Origin: Pleurodeles waltl | Lineage: Eukaryota; Chordata; Amphibia; Caudata; Salamandridae | Assembly (NCBI RefSeq): GCF_031143425.1 | Contig: NC_090438.1 | Span: 757,791,823-757,855,822 of the forward strand | Length of the DNA stretch: 64,000 bases | Direction of reading: 5' to 3' | Part shown: piece after piece, positions 55,888-64,000 of the stretch | Layout of the letters: the number at the start of each line of letters is the position of its first letter | Position numbering within the stretch: the first letter of the stretch is position 1 | Program-made: the position numbers and the translations under genes | The notes under the pieces: model-generated | The model's database searches: none | What the model was told of the DNA's origin: nothing | The model's input: the letters and a program-made list of their open reading frames with translations, nothing else

Positions 55888-58132
55888 TGTTAGACCTGTC
55901 AGCTCTAGGGTGGTCTTACCCTAAACATTTTGCCTGTTTGCCTCACATTTTTGCTGTATTTTTTTTGTTGACCTTAGGACTCTGAGCACCTTACAACTGC
56001 TGCCCAGTGCTAAAGTGCATGTCACCCTGAATATGGTAAAAATTAATGTATCCATAATTGGCATATTTATCTTACTTGTAAGCTCCTTGTTAAGTGGTAT
56101 ACCTCATACCCATTGCCTGTAAACTAAATGCTACTAGTGGGCATGCAGCACTGATTGTGCTACCCACACAGGTAGCCTTTCAAACATGTTTCAGGCCTGC
56201 CATTGCAGAGCCTGTGTGTGCCACCTAGACTTGGCATTCAAAAGCTCTTGCTAAGCCTTAAACTCTTCTTTTGTTTTACATATGTCATCCCTAAGGTAGG
56301 CCCTAGGCAGCACATAGGGCAAGGTGCTATGTAAGTAAAATGCAGGACATGTACTTTTAAGTTTACATGTCCTGGTAGTGAAAAACACTCAGTCATTTTT
56401 CACTATTGTGAGGCCTGCTCCTTTCATAGGCCAGCATTGGGAATTCCTTAATATACTTTTAAGCTGTGCTTCCTGACCAGAAAGTAGTAGCTACATCATG
56501 TTTCATATCCATATCATTAGAATGTTAATGATAAATCCTCTTTACTGGTAAAGTCAAATTTAACATTGCTATTTTAGAAATGCCACTTTTAGAAAGTGGG
56601 CATTTATCTGCTCTTACTGCCCTGTGTGCCTTGCAGCCTGTCCCCAATACACATCTGAGGAGGTGACAGCTATACTTTGTGCATTCCCTCTAGCCAGCCA
56701 CAAACTCAGGAAGATTTGGTTTGTCTGAGCACTCATCTGCATTTTGATGAGCCTTCCTGGGTAGAAAGGGTAGAGGGGAGCTGACACTTAGCAGGACAGG
56801 GCGGTCCGACCACCCCATTATGACCGTGGCGGAGCTGCCACTGTGCAACTGCCGACACCGCCAGGCTGCAGCCAGCCTGCAGCCTGGCAGTCCTGGTGAT
56901 TGTAATCCGACTAGGGATTACGAGTCCCCATCCGCCAGCCTTTCCATGGCGGTTAACACTGCCAAGGAAAGGCTGGTGGAATGGGGGCTAGGAAGAAATG
57001 ACCTCTGAGCACTGCAAATACCTTTCTTTGAAGTCACCCCTACTTAAAAGGCACATTTGTGTATAAGAACTGGGTCCCTGACTCCACAAAATGAGTACAC
57101 TTCTGGACCTGGGAAGAACTTTGCCTGGAGTAAGGACTGCTGTGCTACAAGGAGTGCCACACTGCTGGACTGCTTTCCAAGAAGGGCTGCTCTCTGCCTT
57201 GATGAGCTACCCTGTTGCCTGCTGATCTCTGCCCAGCAGACGAAGGACTGGCCCCCTCTCACCTGACCTAGAGTGAGTCCAAAGGCTTGCTGACTTGCCC
57301 CTTGTTCTCCTACAGTCTCCGGGACATCAAAGCCTGCCTGTAATTCTGCTCTTGCTGCTGGACTCTTCCATCTGTGAGTCCCACCCTTGCCTAAGATGCC
57401 AATCCACTCCTGGGCATTGGAAGCGGGTTTGCAGCTACCTTTTCTACAAGAATCAACACATTCGAGCCTTTGCACTGCTCTGAACCAATGCTGTGCCCTC
57501 CGAGGCATTGCTGATTCATCGACAACGTGGGACCCAACTGTGAGTTTCGACGGTGACACAGAGCCGATCAAAGGACAACACAATGCACTATATTCATCTT
57601 AACGGAGTTTGATGCAGATGCAGGACCGACTGTGTGGATCAGAACAAACGGATCACCTCCATGTCGCTCGACGTCAATGCTTGCTCCATCTGAGGTACTT
57701 TTTCATCAGCTTTGTGTCCGCTCTGTATTCAGCCTGCCCTCTATAGGGCTCGGCCTGAACTTTGGATGTACCCCTGTCTAGTTTGATCTCAAGTAACCTT
57801 TTAGCACATTTGACTTCTAAGCACTATTTGTGGTTTATTCTTTATTTTTGTTTGTCATTTTGGTCTCATTTTATTCAGATAAATATTCTCTATTATTCTA
57901 AACCTATGTGGAGTCTTTTTGTGTTGTTTTAATTGTGTTACTGTATGTGTGAGTTGCACAAATACTTTACATACTACCTCTTAAGATAAGCCTGCCTGGT
58001 CTGTGCCAGGCTACCAGAGGGTAAGCACAGATTATCTCTTACTGTGTGTACCTAGCTTACCCTGACTATATGTGGTGGTTCCTGCTTGTGCAAGGTACAT
58101 ACTCTGACAACCAAAAATCCGAGTTCTAAACA
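55888..58132 (+). mobile_element. Long TG...CA element V (probable solo LTR) inside the LINE
   Basis: It starts TGTTAGACCTGTCAGC and ends GAGTTCTAAACA, imperfectly inverted. The flanks TGCAC (55883-55887) and GGCAC (58133-58137) share four of five bases, fitting a 5-bp target duplication. LINE sequence is found on both sides. It is non-coding. Near 57880, about 250 bases before the end, GATAAA lies where Z and X have AATAAA. The last 250 bases also resemble those of the X/Y/Z family (a shared AGGCTTATC and GTAAAGTATTTGTGCAAC / GTTAAGCATTTGTTGTAC order in reverse complement). A GGCGGT-rich segment (56795-57005) appears nested in it. Confidence 0.6.
56795..57005. mobile_element. GGCGGT-rich MITE-like segment nested in V
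   Basis: It contains GGGCGGTCCGACCACCCC, ATTATGACCGTGGCGG and a partly palindromic middle (CCGCCAGGCTGC / GCAGCCTGGCAG; CCAGCCTTTCC / GGAAAGGCTGG). The composition and GGCGGT words resemble the MITE at 59818-60730, but the GGGGGTCATTAC ends are absent, so it is truncated or a relative. Confidence 0.4.
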
Positions 58133-58578
58133 GGCACATTAGCGGATCAAATGACCAACTATGTTAAGCACAATAAGAGATCCACCCCATCCCTGGCTAC
58201 AGAATGGACAGCCCTTAAAGTGGTCACCTGAGGGATGTGCATCCGTTTGACCTTGGGTGAAAGGCATGCAATATCTTGGGATTTGAATATTGAACAACAG
58301 TCCCTCAATATTGAATGGATGATGGCCGACAACCTTTCTCTCCAGTATCACTGCCTTCAGCTTCTAGAGGACGAGGTGCTGCTGGTGGAGTGGCTATGGT
58401 GCTTAGGCAATAAAGCCATGTGGTTGGGCCTTACTCAGAGTGACAAGTCTGGGTGCTTATTGCCATGGTTCATCAGTAGAGAGGCAAGGCAGCCACTAAA
58501 GATGATACTGTGGCTATGATGGGATATTCCATTAATCCTAGCATGATATTCACCGATCCTTTATGGTATTCTCTATGG
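58133..58578 (+). pseudogene. LINE linker between endonuclease and reverse transcriptase
   Basis: The translation reads SLATEWTALKVVT, stop, GMCIRLTLGERHAI, the place of the TLWxAxKxxxRG motif of L1-type proteins, followed by a helical part (58235-58519). It is interrupted at 58579 by a hAT-like insertion. Confidence 0.45.
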
Positions 58579-59006
58579 CAGTGGTTCCCAACCTTTCGAC
58601 TCATGTGAACCCCAACTTTATCACTATTGGAACCCGGGGACCCCCACTAAATCATTACAGGAATCCGGGGACCCCTGACCGAGACATTAGTGGATGCCAG
58701 GAACTCCAGCCCAAACATTGTTGATTATTTGAAATGCAAAACAATACACAAAAGGTACTGAAACAAGCATTCATGATACCACATTTTATTTAATTTGCAA
58801 ACAAACAAATTTAAAAAAAAATAACTCTAATAGGAGGTTGAAGCTTTTCTAAATTACATTTCAGCCGTACATCGTCCATACTATAATTTTTACTGCACTT
58901 GCACTGCACCCACAAATCAATCAGAGGATACTCATTTAATTTTTAGCCTCCAATTAAAATTCCTTGACATTTACAATACTTTTTAAAATGTTCAAGTTTG
59001 GGGGAC
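58579..59006. mobile_element. hAT-like non-autonomous element
   Basis: The start CAGTGGTTCCCAACCTTT is a classic hAT (Charlie/Tip100-type) terminus, followed by repeated GGGGACCCC words. The other end (GTTTGGGGGAC near 59000) is a degraded inverted counterpart. Flanks CTCTATGG and CTATAGTG only partly match the expected 8-bp duplication. The inside is AT-rich and has no transposase. Confidence 0.6.
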
Positions 59007-59817
59007 CTATAGTGCCTCAGGCCCTGATGCTTCCCCATAATCCATTCAGGCCTTTGTGAGGGCAGTTCCTTCCCCCGGATTGTCCCTAGTGGAGCAGGAT
59101 GGGATAGATACACCTATTCCAGTCCATGATAGTAACACCTCAATCACAGATCAGCTGAGGACAAGACTCCTGGAACCTATGGCCTGCCATCCTTTTGAGG
59201 TCACATTAGCATCATTGCTAAAACCCGAGCAGCACCCCACAAACCCAATTTCTTATCACCTCATAGCAGTTTAGAATATCAACTATAAAACGTTCAGCAA
59301 AATTCTAGCTGACAGCATACAATGAGTACGCCATCACCTGAAACATATGGAGCTGGCAGCAGTACTTCACTGAATATTAGGAGGCTATACCAAATCCTAA
59401 AGACTGCCCTGAAGTGCTGGCCCCAGGCGGCGGCTTTCATTTCAGATATTGAGATAGCGTTTCATTCCCTAAGCTTGGCATACTTGCTCAAGGGCCTGGC
59501 AAAGTTTGGCTTTAGAGCTCGCACCATCTGATTGATCCAGCTATTGCTCTGGGATCCTTCTGCCTTCGTCTTTGTGGTCCACCTCATGACAGAGCAACTG
59601 CCAATGGGCAGTGGCACGTGACCCTCTTATGTTTTTACTTGCATTCAGGTTGAAGCTCCTGGCTGCCCACACACATAGGCCAGGCAACATTTGGGGGATC
59701 TCTGCCAGACAGAATCCATGTAATGTCACTCTATGTGGATGACATCTTATTTTATATCAGGGACCTCGCAGAGGCCAACTCCAGGATCTTTGACCTCCTA
59801 TAGACCTTTGAGACATT
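59007..59817 (+). pseudogene. LINE (L1/Tx1-type) reverse transcriptase
   Basis: Across frames the sequence reads LLKPEQHPTNPISYHLIAV, then NYKTFSKILADSIQ, then DIEIAFHSLSLAYLLKGLAK (the first catalytic block; histidine stands where aspartate is expected in AFDS), then RGISARQNP and LYVDDILFYIRDLAEANS with the paired aspartates. The order fits L1-type enzymes. It is cut at 59818 by a MITE and continues at 60731 with GLRVSWDKSCLLP. Confidence 0.65.
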
Positions 59818-60730
59818 GGGGGTCATTACAACCCTGGCGGATGGCGGAGAACTGGCGGTAAGACCGCCAACAGGCTGCCGGTCTTACCTAGGTGAATTAT
59901 GACCATGGCGGTTACCGTGGATTTCCTGCGGTTAGAACCGCCATGAAATCCATGGCGGTAATCACTATCAGTGCCAGGGGATTCCTTCCCTGGCACTGAT
60001 AGGGGTCTCCCCGACCCCTAACCCCCACCCTGACTCCCTCCCCTACTCCCCCCACCACCCCCCAAAGGTGGCAGGGCCCCCCTCCCCACCCCGACCCCCA
60101 ACATAACATTACTGACACACACCCGACACGCATGCAGGCACCACCAACATACACACACACACACACACCCCGACATACATGCCTACATCCACACACTCAG
60201 TCAGGCACGCACACCCACATTCAAACATACACACCCACATTCAAACATACACGCACACATCCATACAGACATACCCACAGACATACACGCACTCATTCCC
60301 ATACACACAACACCCCTGCAAGCATACATGCACTCACACACACACCCCCAACATACACACACGCACACCCCCATGCACGCACACAACACACAACACCCCC
60401 CACTCCCCTCCCCTAACGGACGATTGACTTACCTGTTCCGTCAATCCTCCAGGAGGGGATGGGAGCCATGGGGGCAGCTCCGCCGACACCGCCACACCAA
60501 CAGAACACCGCCACAGCAAATCACAGGACGTGATTCGCTGGGCAGTGTTCTGTTGGCGTGGCGGTGGAGCAACCTCCACTTCGCCGCCGCCCGCAAGTAT
60601 GGCTGTTGGCGGCTCTCCGTCGGAATAACGACGGAGAGCAGCCAACAGTCATAATACGCCGAGCGGCAAACCGCCTGCAGAGGCGGTCTTCCGCATAGCG
60701 GTCCCTCAGCGGTCTGTCGTAATGACCCCC
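59818..60730. mobile_element. MITE with GGGGGTCATTAC inverted ends, 913 bp
   Basis: The first 12 bases, GGGGGTCATTAC, and the last 12, GTAATGACCCCC, are exact inverted repeats. The flanks ATT (59815-59817) and ATT (60731-60733) are an exact 3-bp direct duplication, as left by PIF/Harbinger-type transposases (which usually prefer TWA). Both arms are rich in GGCGGT/ACCGCC words and the core is a CA-rich tract. The LINE reads directly across the insertion once the MITE and one ATT are removed. There is no transposase. Harbinger-type MITEs are known to be very abundant in Pleurodeles. Confidence 0.75.
60107..60402. repeat. CA-rich core of the MITE
   Basis: An imperfect run of ACACAC, ACACCC and ACATAC words fills about 300 bases of the MITE, including phrases such as CACATTCAAACATACACACC repeated twice (60218-60255). 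Confidence 0.7.
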
Positions 60731-62060
60731 ATTATCAGGTCTCCGGGTCAGCTGGGACAAATCATGTTTGTTACCTGTGGTTCAGCGGCAGCACTGGAGG
60801 ACTGGCCCCTGGGAGAGGTCAGGTACACTGGAAGGCCTCGTCCTTCTGGTATCTGGAGTTCCGAATTTTTCTTGAATACCAGGACCTCCTGTATGGTAAC
60901 CTTACACCAGCAGTGACGCCCCTCTGTGCTCAGGTGACTTAGGGGGGCGGCTTCTCCGTTCTCCATTGGGCAGCCTTGCCATCACCAAGATGATGATGCC
61001 CCTTGACTTTTGACTTATTTTGACAATCTTCCACTGGCACTTCTCTGTACTCAATAGACTACTTGGCGAGCTTATCCTGCATAACTCTCGCCATAAGAAG
61101 ATAGCTCTAACTAAATTGCAGCTCCTACTGGAATCAGTGGCACGGGGGCCCTAATTTTGAGTTCTACTGCTTGTCAACTGAGCTGCAGTGGTCAGCCCAC
61201 TGGATTTGTGAGTCCTACTTGGAGGATACCGGTACCCATAATCCCTCGCTATCAGATGAGAGGGCCTTAGCAGTACTGGTTCTCTGAGCTAGTCGTCAGG
61301 TCAACTTTCCGCAAAGAACAGCCATGCAAGAGGCTTTTGTATTACTCAGGGCTCTCCTCCTTACAGCCAAATGTTGCCTCTGAACCATCTTCCAGAGGAG
61401 CAGGAACACTTGACTAAGCAGGAACTGCGATATTGAGACCAGGCAGGAATCTCCACGCTGGGGTAACTATTTCACGAAAGCCAACCATTAGCCTTCTTAG
61501 AACTTACTGAGTAGTCACCTCTCTGGGGAGGTGCAATTCACCAAATATGGCTGAGTCCATCATGCCCTAGCAACCCTGGAATGCAAGGGAATCTGAACCA
61601 GCTACTAACCAGCTTTCTAATTCCCTACACACAATGATGATGGAACGTAGCCTAATAATCTGGCTAAATAGGGCCTTGGCAGCTCATTTGCAAAATTTCC
61701 CTACAACCCATCAGAGGCACATGGTTGGCAGAGATAGGCAGAGCCTTTCACAATAAGGAATGGCCCAGGATTCTTGAACAACCCAGGAAGGTCTCCCAAA
61801 ATGTTCGCTTTAAATTAATCCAGTTCTGTATCTTCCGTAGAGCCTACCTCTCTCTAGCCAAAATGTACAGAATTTTCCTGGATGCTCTGGTCACCTGTGC
61901 CCATTGCAATACCTCAGAAGCAGATTTTAAACACTCTTTAGGAACCTAGGCTGAGCCTATACTGGACTGAGGTGACCTGGAAACTCTGCCATTGCAGGTG
62001 CAGCAAGCCACCTTGCTGCGCTGCACTGCCTGATAGGGATAGGGCAGGAATGTGACATAT
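60731..62060 (+). pseudogene. LINE (L1/Tx1-type) ORF2 C-terminal part
   Basis: The start gives GLRVSWDKSCLLP, the thumb region after the YxDD box. The end (61725-61949 and on) gives FCIFRRAYLSLAKMYRIFLD followed by CAHCNTSEADFKHSLGT, which matches the cysteine-x2-cysteine...ADFxH zinc-like element near the C-terminus of L1 ORF2 proteins. The part between is heavily degraded, with many stops. Confidence 0.6.
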
Positions 62061-62264
62061 TTAACATTATACAGCACATTTCTATTGCTTCTTTCCGCTG
62101 GCGCACAATGTGCTGCCTAGTGCCAACCATTGTGCAAGGGTTGTAAGCCAGATTGTTTTTTTTTCAGGAAGGGACACCTTCCTGCACATAAACAATCCTC
62201 TGAGGCATTTCCTCTTTCTATGTTTGCGTGGCACAAGGGTGATGCAACTCTTTGATAAATATGC

Positions 62265-62660
62265 CCTATAGTGTCTTATTATAATGATATTCATGCCCGA
62301 CCAAGATAGTGTTTCATTATAGTAGTTTTGAAGCCCCCACAAAGATTGTGTGTGGGCAATTGTGACATCTAAGCCCCCACAAAGATAGTGTGTAAAGATA
62401 ACATTTGTCAAGTCCCTTTGGAAAAGTGCATAAAGGCAATGTTCAGGTCTACACACTGATAGTGTGAAAATAAGTATGTTCAAATTGAAAGAGAGATAGT
62501 GCGGGATTATAGGAATGTTCAAGTGCCCCCCAGAGATGGGTGTGAAGGTAATCATCTCCAAGTCCCCACAATCATAGTAACTAATTTCATGTTAAAGTCC
62601 TCACAGAGATAGTGTGTGCTTATAGGGATGTTCATGTCCACACAGCATTCTACGCCATGA
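62265..62660. repeat. 39-bp satellite, block 2
   Basis: The words CAAGATAGTGT, CCCCCACAAAGATAGTGTG, GTCCTCACAGAGATAGTGTG and ATTATAGGAATGTTCAAGT recur at roughly 39-bp steps. It is the same family as 53980-55365 but more degraded. The two blocks probably were one array before the LINE and its passengers came in. Confidence 0.65.
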
Positions 62661-64000
62661 GGGAGTATGTGGCTGTCAGAGTGTTGTATTCATAATCATT
62701 CTATACCGGAAGTATTTTGATTTTATGGCTAAATGACCAGAGAGGTGCTCTTATCTTGTCTTTGGGCACAGTGCCTATGAATAGTGCAGGAGCTGTGAGA
62801 GATAGGCTCGCAAATTATTATGATATAGTTAAAATTAAAACATATAAGCAGGGCCAATGGAATAATTTGATTCTGCGGCCATGGTGATTTTTTCATAATT
62901 ATGTATTTGCGCATTCGCCACATAATCCATCACCTACTGCTTAATCTGCAGATTTTAACATGCAGTTTTTAGCTCAAACGGTTAAAAAGTTACAAAATAA
63001 TAGTGACTCAGATTCCCACTCATTGGAACGTTATTTTCGAACGTTTGACTGGTCATTTTTAAGTTGCTTATTTCTGCATTTGGGTATTAAATTGTTACTA
63101 ATAAACTGAACTCTATTCCCAGACACTAATACCAGATATAAAAATGAAAAATAACGAAGTAACACTATCACAAAATGCACAGCATTAGGCTGCATAATTT
63201 GCATTTTCTTGCCACATAATTTGTTCAACCCTTCCACATAATTTGGCCCTCATATGCTGCATAATTTCAGTGGCCCTGCCTACAGACAGCAACACAGCAC
63301 TAGTTTAGTCAGCAGGAGAGCAAGGTGATGTGCAAATACACTAAAAAAAGAGGGATAATCAGAGAAGGCCTATTAGTCCATCTGCCAACATCTGAAAGGC
63401 AGCGATCCAGTCAAATGTGTAAAATGACAGAGCATGTGAAATTTGCATAATTTGTTTTTGTGTAATTACGTGAAATTTCAGGAAAACTTTGCAAAATGAC
63501 ATGTAATTACGCAATTGCAAATCTATTATTTAGTGCTGTATGAGAGCTCAAAAAGTCTTGCATAAAAATATAGCACAAAAAAACAAACGGCACAAGCAAC
63601 AGCCGGTTACATTCTGGGCATTCACATTATTGCCATGTACTTATGTGGCTCGTAGGTATTTGAAATGGCACACTTTCTGGAATTCTGCATAATAAATAAG
63701 TGAAGTGTGAAATTCTAGAAATTATGTGAATTACACACCTTAATTTAAATTTCAAACGCCCTAAAAACTATGTCATACGTCATTGTAGAAGAACACCATG
63801 AGATGTGTGGAGATCAGTCCAGTGAAAGACTTAACCAGGCCTACTGGTATTATGCGGCAGGGGAGGGCAACATTTTGCGTCAGGTTTCAGTAAATTATGC
63901 AGTTTATACAGGCAAATTATGTGGCATAATGCAACACATTTTGTGATACTATTACTTCATGATTGTCATTTTTTAAGTGGTTAATACTGCCTGCGCATTA
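62661..64000. other. AT-rich dispersed repeat sequence, no gene recognised
   Basis: The phrases CATAATTTG, GCATAATTT and ACATAATCC recur many times (about 62920, 63190-63270, 63440, 63490, 63910). This suggests a dispersed or locally repeated family. No coding frame is identifiable. Confidence 0.4.

Larger units (their letters stand above)
55366..62060 (+). mobile_element. L1/Tx1-type LINE ORF2 copy, hit by three later insertions
   Basis: Parts of one LINE are spread in order: endonuclease end (55366-55870), linker (58133-58578), reverse transcriptase (59007-59817) and C-terminal part (60731-62060). Between them lie element V, a hAT-like element and a MITE. The reading order and strand are the same in all parts. 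It is inserted in, or adjacent to, the 39-bp satellite, which resumes at 62265. Many stops and frameshifts are present. No poly(A) tail is recognised at the 3' end. Confidence 0.65.

Noticed and set aside
60132..60427. Threonine/histidine-rich frames of 82-94 codons
   Set aside because: Direct translation of the CA-rich core of the MITE; no protein family and no codon constraint visible.
60334..60645. 103-codon minus-strand frame in the MITE
   Set aside because: Spans the GGCGGT-rich arm and CA core; no transposase motif and overlapping shadows in other frames.
1..64000. tRNA, rRNA or other structured RNA genes
   Set aside because: No tRNA-like boxes with a cloverleaf context or rRNA sequence were recognised by eye; a dedicated scan was not possible.

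Overview
This is a stretch of a very large, repeat-filled vertebrate genome, most likely a salamander and probably a newt of the Pleurodeles type. The evidence is the mix of elements: many degraded DIRS-like (tyrosine-recombinase) retrotransposons, L2- and L1-type LINEs, Ty3/gypsy fragments, long non-coding TG...CA elements, a GGCGGT-rich MITE of the kind abundant in newts, and almost no host coding sequence. The species assignment rests on recognition and was not searched.

The only convincing host gene sequence is one 122-bp exon on the minus strand (29467-29588). It has a consensus acceptor and donor and encodes 40 residues that I recognise as part of EXOC2 (Sec5 subunit of the exocyst). 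The simplest reading is that most or all of the window is intronic sequence of this gene, on the minus strand, swollen by transposons.

Layout. 1-320: L1-type ORF2 scrap. 321-6556: composite DIRS element on the minus strand. 7100-9180: imperfect tandem array of about 290-370 bp units. 9232-11835 and 13801-14470: two further DIRS remnants, the first cut by a hAT-like insertion. 15244-17457: a LINE fragment cut by an antisense L2 3' end. 17458-20091: long TG...CA element (Z). 20160-24925 and 24940-28350: two more minus-strand DIRS elements; the first carries a short 501-bp TG...CA element (W). 29467-29588: EXOC2 exon. 30345-32060: C/T-rich degenerate minisatellite. 32400-38420: plus-strand DIRS of another family, split by an L2 LINE. 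40915-45812: two long TG...CA elements (X and Y) in opposite orientation, 9 bp apart. 45880-46480 and 52528-53350: Ty3/gypsy reverse transcriptase and integrase scraps. 47388-50830: a TG...CA relative (U), then a DIRS remnant without reverse transcriptase. 53980-55365 and 62265-62660: a 39-bp satellite with higher-order structure, apparently split by an L1-type LINE (55366-62060). That LINE was itself hit by three later elements: a 2.2-kb TG...CA element (V), a hAT-like element and a GGGGGTCATTAC-ended MITE.

No cellular system, operon, RNA gene or CRISPR array is visible. The most interesting signals are the long TG...CA elements, which look like solo LTRs of unusual length in two related families; the repeated appearance of DIRS derivatives that have lost reverse transcriptase; and the nested insertion order. 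All coding parts of the mobile elements carry frameshifts or stops, so none looks autonomous.
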